DNA of 64,000 nt from contig CAIJMU010000044.1 in the NCBI GenBank assembly GCA_903821875.1, forward strand, positions 1 through 64,000, given 5' to 3'. Shown here one piece after another: positions 46,775-54,682 of this stretch. Every line of letters starts with the position of its first letter. Position 1 is the stretch's first letter. The position numbers and the translations under genes were made by a program. Under the pieces are notes generated by a model. It saw only the letters and a list, made by a program, of their open reading frames with translations, had not been told where the DNA came from and searched no databases. Origin of the DNA: an uncultured Spirochaetota bacterium. Lineage in GTDB: Bacteria > Spirochaetota > Spirochaetia > Treponematales > Rectinemataceae.

Positions 46775-48757
46775 ATGGCCAATGCATCGACTCAGGGGCA
46801 GCGCCAGGGCATCAGCTCGATCGTATCTATCGCGGTACTGCTTATTTCCATCGCTGCAGCGATGTTCCTTCCGGGCCTGGTCATTCCCCTCGGAGCCCTT
46901 GCCCTCGTGGCGAGCCTGGTCATCTCCTGGCTCCTCCTTGTTGCTCCTCGTCGCGCGGCCCTGGCCGCAGCCGAAGAGGCAGGGCATGCCCTGACGATGG
47001 CGAGCGCCTGCAATGACGAGGTCCTCGATATCCTGAAAAAGAGCAGGGACCACCAGGAGGAACTGGCCGGCCATGTCCTCGACACTATCAAGCTGGCGGC
47101 AATCGCGAGCGACAAGAACATCGAGATGCAGGGCTCGGTCGAAGCCTTCCAGGATGACTTCCTCCTCGGCCGCAAGGCTGTCGGCTCCATCAATGAACTG
47201 GTGCAGCGCTTCGATGGGCAGGTAGCCCAGCTCGCCCTCGCGTCGCAGCAGTCCGCGGCTGCCTCCGAGGAGATGGCGGCCTCCATCGAGCGGATGAGTT
47301 CCGAATCAGGAGCCCGCTATGAGGAAATCAAGGACCTCGCCAGCCTCTCACGCGACGGGCAGGCGGAGATGCGATCGAGCATCGACATCATCAAGCGCGT
47401 GGTCTCCTCCATCGACACCCTCAACTCGTTCATCTCCACCATCAACGATATCGCCGGGCGAACCTCCCTCCTTGCGATGAATGCAGCCATCCAGGCTGCC
47501 CACGCGGGAGAGGCGGGCCGCGGCTTCGCAGTCGTCGCCGGTGAGGTCCGGAAGCTCGCAGCCTCCTCCTCGGACAGCGCGCAGGCCATCTCGGGGCGCC
47601 TCGCGGACCTCATCGCCTCCATCAAGAAGGCGGAAGCCACCTCGCAGGCAAGCGCGGAAATCTTCGCCACCGTCGAAGACCGTGTGCAACGCGCCACGGA
47701 CTCCTTCCTGGAGATCAAGAATGGCACGAGCGAGCTGGCCCTGGCTGGCCGCGAGATCCGCGATGCCATCTCCTCGCTCAACGAGGTCAGTTCGGAGATC
47801 AAGGGAGCCAGCGGCGAGGCCAGCGGCGAAGTAAGATCCCTCGACTCGCGCTTTTCGCACCTGGAGTCTGCGACGCGTTCCATCGCCGAAACCATGGAAA
47901 TAGTTACCAGCAATTTCAACGATGTCAACTTCAATGCTCTCACCATCGCCCAGAGCGATGTCGAGCAGCTCAGGCTCTCCGGCGCCGCGCTGGTAGCCAG
48001 CGGAGTCCCCCCTCTCGAAGCAAGTTCGCTGTCCACCATCCTCAAGCTCCAGCACCGTGCCTGGGTTGCCAGGGTCAACGCGGCCATCCATGGCAAGGTG
48101 AAGGTCGACGCCTCCAAGGCAGGAGACCACGCGTCATGCGAACTCGGCGTCTGGCTGGCCGGCCCCGCGAAGAAGGAGGTCGGCGACCTGCCCGAACTCG
48201 CTGAACTCGCCACGAAGCACAGGGCAATGCACGAACGCGCAGCCCGTATCATCACCGATTTCAACGCCGGGAAGTCTGGCAACATCGATTCCGAGAACCG
48301 CAAGCTCGGCGAAGACACCGACCTGGTCATCGACCTGATCGGCAAGGTCTTCAGGCAGCGCCGGGGCGGCTTCATGTCCTGGCGAAGGGAGTACGAGGTC
48401 GGCAACGGAACAATAGACGCACAACACCAGCGCCTGGTTGCCCTCATCAACAAGCTGGCAGAAGCCATGGACTCGGGACTCGGCCGGGATGCCCTCGGCG
48501 GGATCCTCGCAGAACTGATCAATTACACGGCCACCCACTTCAAGGACGAGGAGGCCATCTTCTCCGCTACCGGCTATCCCGACACCAGGGCGCACCGTGG
48601 ACAGCACGAAGACCTCGTGAAACAGGTCCTTAAGCTGCGCGACGACTTCCAGAGCGGCGCCTCGGTCCTGTCGGCCGGAACGCTCGCCTTCCTCAAGGAC
48701 TGGCTGAACGGCCACATCCTGGGCACCGACCAAGGTTATGTGAAATATCTGAAGTAG
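46775..48757 (+). CDS. Methyl-accepting protein with CZB and bacteriohemerythrin domains
   Basis: 660 residues; ATG at 46775 with GTGGAGG upstream. Two closely spaced N-terminal membrane helices (about 14-57) with almost no periplasmic loop, so sensing is cytoplasmic. MCP signalling hairpin with its tip at about 225-262 (AGRTSLLAMNAAIQAAHAGE). CZB zinc domain with H427, C455, H482, H486. C-terminal hemerythrin di-iron domain with H551, H588, E592, H607/H611 and the final H..D of NGHILGTD. It should steer motility in response to O2, NO or redox and zinc/hypochlorite-like cues. Confidence 0.92.
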   Translation: MANASTQGQRQGISSIVSIAVLLISIAAAMFLPGLVIPLGALALVASLVISWLLLVAPRRAALAAAEEAGHALTMASACNDEVLDILKKSRDHQEELAGHVLDTIKLAAIASDKNIEMQGSVEAFQDDFLLGRKAVGSINELVQRFDGQVAQLALASQQSAAASEEMAASIERMSSESGARYEEIKDLASLSRDGQAEMRSSIDIIKRVVSSIDTLNSFISTINDIAGRTSLLAMNAAIQAAHAGEAGRGFAVVAGEVRKLAASSSDSAQAISGRLADLIASIKKAEATSQASAEIFATVEDRVQRATDSFLEIKNGTSELALAGREIRDAISSLNEVSSEIKGASGEASGEVRSLDSRFSHLESATRSIAETMEIVTSNFNDVNFNALTIAQSDVEQLRLSGAALVASGVPPLEASSLSTILKLQHRAWVARVNAAIHGKVKVDASKAGDHASCELGVWLAGPAKKEVGDLPELAELATKHRAMHERAARIITDFNAGKSGNIDSENRKLGEDTDLVIDLIGKVFRQRRGGFMSWRREYEVGNGTIDAQHQRLVALINKLAEAMDSGLGRDALGGILAELINYTATHFKDEEAIFSATGYPDTRAHRGQHEDLVKQVLKLRDDFQSGASVLSAGTLAFLKDWLNGHILGTDQGYVKYLK

Positions 48758-48767
48758 GATAATGCTG

Positions 48768-48828
48768 GCGGCTCAGCCCCTGCCCCTCATTCCGACCAGC
48801 CAGCATTGTCTCGTCTGCAGGTCTGCCA
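48768..48828. repeat. Inverted repeat and partial duplication between convergent genes
   Basis: Just past the MCP stop, AATGCTGGC and GCCAGCATT form perfect 9-bp arms with a 30-base loop. On the minus strand the last codons of the zinc-ribbon gene (MLAGRHEG) are echoed downstream by a 24-bp imperfect copy (MLAGRNEG). It may act as a two-way terminator, but no T tract is present. Confidence 0.35.
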
Positions 48829-49074
48829 TTACCCCTCATGCCGCCCTGCCAACATGGTTTCAAGTTCAACCTCCATGTCGGCGAGGCGGGATTCGAGGTC
48901 GTGGATGCGTTCGTCGACGACGGCGCGTTCGGCCTTTTTTTCGAGCTTGGAGAAGGGGTCGGCGAGGAGGGCGGCGAGATCGGCCGGTCGGCCGAGGTCG
49001 GTGCCGCAATAGGGACAGTAGCTGAAGTCCGCAAGCACCAGCCGCCGGCAGTTCACGCAGAAGTCCACCTTCAT
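48829..49074 (-). CDS. Small zinc-ribbon protein
   Basis: 81 residues; ATG at 49074 with AAGGA upstream. One zinc ribbon, CVNC...CPYC (6-23), followed by a helical coiled-coil tail rich in Glu/Leu. It starts 10 bases after the PIN-PhoH stop and is surely in that operon, so it may assist the ATPase/RNase. Function otherwise unknown. Confidence 0.8.
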   Translation of the reverse strand: MKVDFCVNCRRLVLADFSYCPYCGTDLGRPADLAALLADPFSKLEKKAERAVVDERIHDLESRLADMEVELETMLAGRHEG

Positions 49075-49084
49075 GGCGCCGTCC

Positions 49085-50419
49085 TTACAGGAGGCTCGCC
49101 GCGAGTTCGGCGAGCTCCGAGCGCTCGGAGCGCTGCAGTGTCACATGGCCGTAGAGCCGCTGGCCCTTGAAGGCCTCGACAAGGTATGAGAGCCCGTTCG
49201 AGTTCGCATCCAGATACATGTTGTCGATCTGCTCCGGATCGCCCGCGAGCACGACCTTGGTGTTTTCCCCGGCCCGCGAGACGAGGGTCTTGACCTCGTG
49301 TGGCGTGAGGTTCTGCGCCTCGTCGATGATGATGTAGAGGTTGGGCAGGCTGCGTCCGCGGATGAAGGAGAGGGCTTCGATCTCGAGGACCTTTTCCTTG
49401 ACGAGCTGGTCGATGCTCTTGCAATTAGGACGATGATACACGCCGAGGATCTGCTCGAGGTTGTCGAAGATGGGCTGCATCCAGGCGGACATCTTGGCGG
49501 ATTTTTCTCCGGGAAGGTAACCGATGTCCTTGCCGACGGGCACCACGGGTCGCGTAACGAGCATCCTCGAGTACTTATGTTCTTCGATGGTCTTCCTGAG
49601 GCCCGCCGCGATCGCGAGGAGGGTCTTGCCTGTGCCGGCCTTGCCCACCAGCGTGACGAGTTTTACCGAGTCGTCCAGGAGAAGTTCTATGGCGACACGC
49701 TGCCGGTCATTCAGAGGCGAAATGCCGCATACATTGCCCTCCCAGGCGGAGATGGGCGAGAGCCGGAGCCCCTCACGATCCTGTCGCACAAGCCGTCCCC
49801 GCCCCGAGTTACGCTCTCGAAGATAGGCGAACTCATTGGGCTGGAATCGCTCTTTCCAGGCCAGCTCGCCCGCAGCTTCGAGCTTGGCCAATGAATCAAC
49901 ACTGACATCGATCTCCCGGATGCCCTGGTAGAGGGTGGCGATGTCGACCTTCTGCTTTTCGTAGTCGACTGTCCTGAGTCCGAGCGCCGTCGCCTTGACC
50001 CGGGCGTTGATATCCTTCGAGACGAAAAAGACGCGCCTGCCCTCCAGTTGGAGGGCCCAGGCGCAGAGGATGATCTTGTTGTCCATCCTGTCCATGGCAA
50101 TGCCCTCGGGAAGATCCTTGGGCAATTTATAGGAGACCTTGAGGATAGACCCGTTCTCGAGCCTTACCCCATCCTGTAGATTGCCCTTGCGCAGCGTCGA
50201 GGCGATGAAACGGATCGCGTCACGCGCCGACTTTCCCCGCTGGTCGGGGAAGGACTTGAGTTTGTCGAGTTCTTCAAGCACCTCGAGGGGTATGATGATT
50301 TCGTTGTCCCGGAAGGACATGATCGCTTCCGGATAGTGGATGAGCACATTGGTGTCGAGAACAAAGGTTTTGATCCTCTTGTTTTCTTCCCTAACATTGA
50401 CTTGTTCATCGGACATCAT
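49085..50419 (-). CDS. PIN-PhoH family ATPase/ribonuclease
   Basis: 444 residues from the ATG pair at 50419/50416 (GAGGGG upstream). N-terminal PIN domain (TFVLDTNVLIHYP, DRMDNKIILCA, FVSKDINARVKA). The C-terminal PhoH ATPase has Walker A GKAGTGKTLLA (about 263-273) and Walker B LYIIIDEAQN. This PIN-PhoH layout (PhoH2/YlaK-like) is an ATP-driven RNA helicase/RNase in tested relatives. Operon with the zinc-ribbon gene. Confidence 0.92.
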   Translation of the reverse strand: MMSDEQVNVREENKRIKTFVLDTNVLIHYPEAIMSFRDNEIIIPLEVLEELDKLKSFPDQRGKSARDAIRFIASTLRKGNLQDGVRLENGSILKVSYKLPKDLPEGIAMDRMDNKIILCAWALQLEGRRVFFVSKDINARVKATALGLRTVDYEKQKVDIATLYQGIREIDVSVDSLAKLEAAGELAWKERFQPNEFAYLRERNSGRGRLVRQDREGLRLSPISAWEGNVCGISPLNDRQRVAIELLLDDSVKLVTLVGKAGTGKTLLAIAAGLRKTIEEHKYSRMLVTRPVVPVGKDIGYLPGEKSAKMSAWMQPIFDNLEQILGVYHRPNCKSIDQLVKEKVLEIEALSFIRGRSLPNLYIIIDEAQNLTPHEVKTLVSRAGENTKVVLAGDPEQIDNMYLDANSNGLSYLVEAFKGQRLYGHVTLQRSERSELAELAASLL

Positions 50420-50443
50420 CTTCAGCCCCTCACTCTGCTCCAA

Positions 50444-50857
50444 TCATCGCGCATGGTGCGCTGTTTGGCAAAGGCATTGTTGCAGCTGCTGGGAGGCCTT
50501 CTGGATTGCAGGGTGGGGATTGTCGGGCTTGGCGGCAAGGAATCAGAACAGGACACTAGGCAGGTGAATGATGCCAGTTCCTGTTTAGGATGAAGGAAGC
50601 GTAGATTAATGAAATGAGTTGAGGAATAGCAGAACACAGAACGAGAGGAAGGCGGGTTTCGCCTATGGAGCGTTAGGCGAAATCCTAAAAGCTCAAGAGT
50701 GGAGAAAGAGCGCCCGGACCTCCGGCCGACGGGCGCAAGAGAAGAATATTCCTTTCAAGTTTGCATTGCTATTAGCTCAAAGCTGTTCTCAGTATCAATA
50801 ATGCTTATTATGTTATAGAAATATCTATTCTCAAAAGCCTATTGCTTTTCCAGACGG
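50444..50857. other. Intergenic repeat-rich region before yefM
   Basis: About 410 bases without a convincing gene. GTTTCGCCTA/TTAGGCGAAAT at 50656-50681 is an imperfect hairpin containing GTTAGGC, the core consensus of integron attC sites. A second hairpin lies at 50710-50736. GC falls sharply toward the right. The yefM promoter and operator begin at 50842. Confidence 0.5.
50710..50740 (+). repeat. Hairpin repeat, copy 1
   Basis: 7-bp arms GCGCCCG/CGGGCGC around a 13-base loop ending in TCCGGCCGA. Its partner at 51454-51480 keeps the loop core and the pairing but with different stem bases. Confidence 0.65.
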
Positions 50858-50875
50858 AGTACAATATATTGTACT
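50842..50875 (+). promoter_or_regulatory. yefM-yoeB promoter and 18-bp palindromic operator
   Basis: TTGCTT (50842-50847), 17 bases, TATATT (50865-50870). The -10 box lies inside a perfect 18-bp palindrome, AGTACAATATATTGTACT (50858-50875). Known YefM operators use TGTACA-type half sites, so autorepression is likely. Confidence 0.65.
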
Positions 50876-50893
50876 AGAGAAATGGAGGAAGCA

Positions 50894-51151
50894 ATGGACG
50901 CAGTATCATATTCCGATTTGAGGCAGAACCTTAAATCCTATATGGATAAGGTATACATAGATCATGACCCATTGATCATTACCAGGAAGAACAATGAAAA
51001 CCTTGTCCTATTGTCTATTGAGGAATACAACAGCCTTATAGAAACAAGCTACCTTCTGGGCAATGAAGCAAATGCAGAGCACCTAAGAAAATCAATCCAA
51101 CAATATGAAAAGGGAAAGGCCAAAAAGAGAGAGCTTCTGAAAGATGAATAA
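50894..51151 (+). CDS. yefM: YefM-type antitoxin
   Basis: 85 residues from the ATG at 50894, preceded by GGAGGAAG; an ATG at 50882 is in frame. AVSYSDLRQNLKSYMDKVY and LVLLSIEEYNSLIET are the Phd/YefM N-terminal DNA-binding fold; the charged tail (YEKGKAKKRELLKDE) would block YoeB. Overlaps yoeB by 8 bases. GC content is far below the window average, a sign of transfer. Confidence 0.93.
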   Translation: MDAVSYSDLRQNLKSYMDKVYIDHDPLIITRKNNENLVLLSIEEYNSLIETSYLLGNEANAEHLRKSIQQYEKGKAKKRELLKDE

Positions 51152-51404
51152 GCTATTTACTGATGAAGCCTGGAAAGATTATGTATTTTGGTTCGAGAAT
51201 GATAAGAAGCTCTTGAAAAAAATCAACAACTTGGTAAAGGAAATAGATAGGACTCCATTTGAAGGCATAGGAAAGCCAGAACCATTGAAATACGATATGA
51301 AAGGCTACTGGTCCAGACGCATTGACCATGAGCATAGACTAGTATATGCAGTAGAAAAAGACGCAATTATTTATATTGCTTTCAGATTCCATTACTCGAA
51401 ATAG
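51144..51404 (+). CDS. yoeB: YoeB-type ribosome-dependent mRNA interferase
   Basis: 86 residues, complete. Matches YoeB along its length: LFTDEAWKDYVFW, INNLVKEIDRTPFEGIGKPEPLKYDMKGYWSRRIDHEHRLVY (in pieces) and the terminal FRFHYSK. Catalytic E (in PFEGIGKPEPL), R and H/Y C-terminal residues are retained. It cleaves mRNA in the ribosomal A site. Confidence 0.93.
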   Translation: MNKLFTDEAWKDYVFWFENDKKLLKKINNLVKEIDRTPFEGIGKPEPLKYDMKGYWSRRIDHEHRLVYAVEKDAIIYIAFRFHYSK

Positions 51405-51453
51405 GGAATAGGGAATTATAAAGAAATTAAAATGCTACATAATGTCAAGTATC

Positions 51454-51484
51454 CGCGCCGGGCTTCCGGCCGACGGCGCGCATG
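51454..51484 (+). repeat. Hairpin repeat, copy 2
   Basis: 7-bp arms CGCGCCG/CGGCGCG (51454-51460, 51474-51480) with a 13-base loop ending in TCCGGCCGA as in copy 1; flanking ATT(T)CCTT also resembles copy 1. The two copies are in the same orientation and bracket yefM-yoeB. Confidence 0.65.
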
Positions 51485-51509
51485 CTATAAATTTCCTTCC
51501 AGGACTATC

Positions 51510-51573
51510 GCCTAACACCCAGTCCAGGCTCGTCGGTCGCTGCGCTCACCCACATTGCCAAACGAGCTCGAGA
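51510..51573 (+). repeat. attC-like repeat, copy 1
   Basis: Begins GCCTAAC (51510-51516), fitting the attC inverse core RYYYAAC, and contains GCTCGTCGGTCGCTGCGCTC (51528-51547), identical to 52311-52330. The tail ACATTGCC...ACGAGCTCGAG is also shared with copy 2. No matching GTTRRRY is found at the other end. Confidence 0.55.
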
Positions 51574-51585
51574 ACGGTGAATATC

Positions 51586-51894
51586 CTAAAAAAGCAAACC
51601 ATAGTTACGCTTCCCATAAATAGACCTATGGATTTGAACTTCCGCATCGATAACGGTATAAAATAGCAAGTAATTATCTATTGGAATCATTCTATACCCT
51701 AAGCTACTTAAGAACGGATCCTTTACCAAAGGATATATGAATGGATTATCTGATAGGATATCAATGCATTTCAGGATCTTATCCAGAAGCTGATTCGGAG
51801 AAACCTTCAAATGATTTTCTATATAGTCAATTGTATCAGCTATATCAGATTCGGCATTAGAATATAAAAGAACGATGTACCTAGCGCTTTTCAT
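51586..51894 (-). CDS. RelE/ParE-family toxin
   Basis: 102 residues. Plasmid-stabilisation fold: YIVLLYSNAESDIADTIDYIENHL, then GYRMIPIDNYLLFYTVIDAEVQIHRSIYGKRNY (in pieces). Closer to ParE/RelE-like toxins with the R-x-x-x-Y ending than to YoeB. Start overlaps the antitoxin stop by 4 bases. AT-rich like yefM-yoeB. Confidence 0.88.
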   Translation of the reverse strand: MKSARYIVLLYSNAESDIADTIDYIENHLKVSPNQLLDKILKCIDILSDNPFIYPLVKDPFLSSLGYRMIPIDNYLLFYTVIDAEVQIHRSIYGKRNYGLLF

Positions 51895-52148
51895 GATTTC
51901 ATCATTGCCTTTATTGCCCTTTTTGCATCCTTTCCTTTTTCTCCAGCAGCTATTGCTTTTCTTGCTTCTTCAAGTTTTTGATAAAGCTCTAGCTGAGCTA
52001 GCTGCCTTTCATAATGGTCAAGCGACATTACAACCATATCTCCTATTCCATTCTTGGTAAGAAACACAGGCTCGTCATCAGAATGAACGGCTTCTGATAT
52101 CTGTGTAAAATTGTTCCGTAGGTCCGAAATTGGTCGAATGACAGGCAT
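51891..52148 (-). CDS. Phd/YefM-family antitoxin
   Basis: 85 residues; ATG at 52148 with AAGGAG upstream. IRPISDLRNNFTQISEAVH and VFLTKNGIGDMVVMSLDHYERQ are typical of the Phd fold that pairs with RelE/ParE toxins. The Lys/Ala-rich tail would neutralise the toxin. Likely autoregulated through palindrome 52158-52169. Confidence 0.9.
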   Translation of the reverse strand: MPVIRPISDLRNNFTQISEAVHSDDEPVFLTKNGIGDMVVMSLDHYERQLAQLELYQKLEEARKAIAAGEKGKDAKRAIKAMMKS

Positions 52149-52157
52149 ATAAGCTCC

Positions 52158-52169
52158 TTATCATGATAA
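52158..52169. promoter_or_regulatory. 12-bp palindrome before the Phd-type antitoxin
   Basis: TTATCATGATAA, a perfect palindrome just upstream of the ribosome site of the gene starting at 52148, with further ATCAT/ATGAT half sites up to 52186. Probable autoregulatory operator. Confidence 0.5.
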
Positions 52170-52292
52170 TGATACTATAATGATAGCCAATATGGCAAGC
52201 ATAAGTAAAGTGTTACTGATAAAAGAAACAATAGGGATCACCCTTGCCATCCATGGCAAGGGCGATATTAAAAAAGCCCGGAAATATCCAGC

Positions 52293-52414
52293 ACCTAACA
52301 CCGTGCCCACGCTCGTCGGTCGCTGCGCTCCCTCCTCGGGGATTCGCTCGACGCGGCAGGCGCAGTCGCGGTCACCTACATTTGCCTGGCCAGGCTACGG
52401 ACGAGCTTGAGTCG
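52293..52414 (+). repeat. attC-like repeat, copy 2
   Basis: Starts ACCTAAC (52293-52299; RYYYAAC), shares the 20-mer at 52311-52330 with copy 1 at the same distance, then carries about 45 extra bases before the common tail (TCACCTACATT...ACGAGCTTGAG). With copy 1 it brackets the Phd/RelE pair in direct orientation. Confidence 0.55.
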
Positions 52415-52467
52415 CATAGACAAAGGGCCTGCCATCGCCGATGATGCACCGCCGGAGGAATGCCGCC

Positions 52468-52779
52468 ATGTTGCCCAGTTTCCTGACCAAGCCCTCGCCG
52501 AAGCTGCTGAACGGAATCATCATTGGCCTTGCCCTCCTCCTCGTGGGAATGGGCGGGCTCGGCTTTATCGGGATCAAGCTCCCTGCTACGGTGGCTTCCA
52601 CGGTATCGGATGTCGCCTTCGTCACGGCCATCCTGGTCTACTTATACAGCAGGAGGCTTCGAACAGAGGCAGCGAAGGCAGCCAAGGCCAAGGAAGCTGA
52701 GGCCATCACTGCGGCCAACCCGGAGGGCCAGGCTGATCCGGCAAGCTCAGAGGGTCGGTCGAACTCATCGTCAAGCTGA
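52468..52779 (+). CDS. Small two-helix membrane protein
   Basis: 103 residues; ATG at 52468 with GGAGGA upstream. Two membrane helices (GIIIGLALLLVGMGGLGFIG and VAFVTAILVYLY), then a hydrophilic Ala/Glu/Ser-rich cytoplasmic tail. Not recognised. It lies 149 bases before the acetyltransferase gene, same strand. Confidence 0.6.
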   Translation: MLPSFLTKPSPKLLNGIIIGLALLLVGMGGLGFIGIKLPATVASTVSDVAFVTAILVYLYSRRLRTEAAKAAKAKEAEAITAANPEGQADPASSEGRSNSSSS

Positions 52780-52928
52780 GTCCGCCCAGGGCCAGCCGTG
52801 AAAGGACAGAGCCGTTCTCGGGAGTCAATGCCGGAGCTACAGGACCTGGCCAGAGTAAAGCACAAGGCATAGTGAAGCGTGGCTGACTTTGCTACACTCT
52901 GCCCTTTGGAAACGGAGGCGGACAAAGA

Positions 52929-54299
52929 ATGAGCTGTGAAGAGTTGACCATGAGGGACGAGATAGACCTCATCCGACAGGCCTTTTCCTATGCTCAGCGC
53001 TTCAAGGGTTCGGTCTTCGTGTTCAGGATCGGCTCGCGCCTCATTGACGGGCCCTCCTTCCCCAGCCTCCTCCGCGACCTCACCCTCCTCCATGAAAACG
53101 GGATCAGGATTGTCCTTGTGCCCTCGGGGGGGACACGGATCGACGAGCTCCTTGCCGCCAACGGCATCGAGACCCGCCGCGTCAACGGCCTGCGCGTCTC
53201 GCCTCCCGAGGCCATGCCCCTCATCCAGATGGCTGCCTTCGATACGGCGACACGGCTCATGAACCAACTCGCACGGAACGGCGTCGAGGCCGTGATCAGC
53301 AACTGGGTGCGCGCCAGGGCCTGCGGCGTTATTGGCGGCGTCGACTTCCAGAGGACGGGCCTCGTAGACAAGGTCTACGTCGACCTCCTCGTCCGCTCGA
53401 TGGACGACGACTTTGTCCCCATCCTCCCCTGCATAGGCTGGAGCTCCATCGGGGAAACCTACAATATCTCGTCAGTGGACCTCGCGACCCGGCTTGCCGT
53501 CGGGCTCAAGGCACGGAAGCTCTTCTTCCTCACCGAGGGCGAGCCTTTGTCCCTCATGCTCATAGACCCCTCACGCGAGGGCATAGGCGTCCACGACGGC
53601 TGCGTGAGCAGGATGACGCCCCAGGCAGCGGCTTCGATCGCCGAAGACCCTTCTGTCGCCATGGCTCCCTCGGACCGCGACATACTCGTCCACAGCGTCG
53701 CCGCCTGCAAGGAAGGAGTCGAGCGCATCCATATAATTGACGGAGACATGGACGGCAGCGTCCTCAAGGAGATCTTCTCGTCCTGGGGCTATGGCATCAT
53801 GGTGCATAGCGACCCCTTCGAGAACATCAGGCCGATGCGTTCCGACGACATCGCCTTAGTCCTCCGCATCATGGAGGGTCCCGTCGAGCAGGGCATCCTC
53901 GTCAGGCGCACCGAGACCGACCTCCAGCGCCGCCTCGCCGACTACGCCGTCTTCGAGAGCGATGGTACCGTGCGGGGCTGCGGTGCCCTCTATCGCTTCC
54001 CTCCCGACAGGGGCGAGCTTGCCGCCATCGCCGTCGACCCGGGCTACGGACGCCAGGGCATCGGAGAGAGGATCGTGAAGTACCTCCTCGGTGAGGCGAG
54101 GAAGGCTGGCCTCGCTGGGGTCTTCCTCCTTACAACGAAGACGGCCGACTGGTTCCTCCGCCTCGGATTCGCCCCAGGGACTGTCGAGGATCTCCCTCCG
54201 GAGCGGCGCTCCACCTACGACATTACACGCAACAGCCGGATTTATACCCAGGGCCTTGGGAGGGGAAACTCCCAGGTCGGGGTGGGGGATGAGGCCTGA
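52929..54299 (+). CDS. argA: Amino-acid N-acetyltransferase (N-acetylglutamate synthase)
   Basis: 456 residues, ATG at 52929 with GGAGG upstream. N-terminal amino-acid-kinase-like domain (IRIVLVPSGGTRIDELLAANG, about 58-78; GVHDGCVSRMT) and C-terminal GNAT domain with acetyl-CoA loop VDPGYGRQGIGERIV and WFLRLGFAPG. This layout is ArgA: acetyl-CoA plus glutamate to N-acetylglutamate, first step of arginine synthesis. It stands alone between accessory modules. Confidence 0.88.
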   Translation: MSCEELTMRDEIDLIRQAFSYAQRFKGSVFVFRIGSRLIDGPSFPSLLRDLTLLHENGIRIVLVPSGGTRIDELLAANGIETRRVNGLRVSPPEAMPLIQMAAFDTATRLMNQLARNGVEAVISNWVRARACGVIGGVDFQRTGLVDKVYVDLLVRSMDDDFVPILPCIGWSSIGETYNISSVDLATRLAVGLKARKLFFLTEGEPLSLMLIDPSREGIGVHDGCVSRMTPQAAASIAEDPSVAMAPSDRDILVHSVAACKEGVERIHIIDGDMDGSVLKEIFSSWGYGIMVHSDPFENIRPMRSDDIALVLRIMEGPVEQGILVRRTETDLQRRLADYAVFESDGTVRGCGALYRFPPDRGELAAIAVDPGYGRQGIGERIVKYLLGEARKAGLAGVFLLTTKTADWFLRLGFAPGTVEDLPPERRSTYDITRNSRIYTQGLGRGNSQVGVGDEA

Positions 54300-54646
54300 C
54301 ATAAGCGGGATCGGTGGCTGTTCTGCGCGAAGCGTGCGCGATAGCGAACGCAAGAAATCCCGATCCGTAAACCGGCCATTGGAAGGGCGAGGTCCGCCAC
54401 TTCGACAGTGCAACGCTGCGCTTGCAGGAAAGGGGCGGGGGCCGCCCCGGTAGCAGAAGGAAAAGTTCAGCTACACATCCCGCCGCCGATATATGCGGCC
54501 CTGGTTCATCTATCAAGCCTATCCGGTGCGGTTGACGGCTAGGACTCATCTTGTCAGGCGATACGAAGTGTTCTCATCGCGGGGTCAGGGGCCTCGCCGA
54601 GCTCAGCCTAGCGAACGAAGTGAGTGTTCGCGCTGGTACGGGGGCC
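54300..54646. other. Intergenic region between argA and hicA
   Basis: About 350 bases with no convincing gene. GC-rich hairpins are present: GGGGCGG/CCGCCCC near 54433-54450 and GCGAAC/GTTCGC at 54611-54631. None has a T tract. No tRNA or known RNA recognised. Confidence 0.4.
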
Positions 54647-54682
54647 TTGACAGAATGTAACGCTAGCGCTACATTCTGTCAA
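54647..54682 (+). promoter_or_regulatory. hicAB promoter inside a 36-bp palindrome; leaderless start
   Basis: TTGACA (54647-54652), 17 bases, TACATT (54670-54675); six bases later the ATG. The region 54647-54682 is palindromic: 13-bp arms TTGACAGAATGTA/TACATTCTGTCAA around CGCTAGCG, with one mismatched pair (54660/54669). The predicted start site coincides with the ATG. Confidence 0.7.

Noticed and set aside
54300-54646. Structured RNA gene in the argA-hicA gap
   Set aside because: Hairpins exist but no known RNA family or promoter is recognisable.
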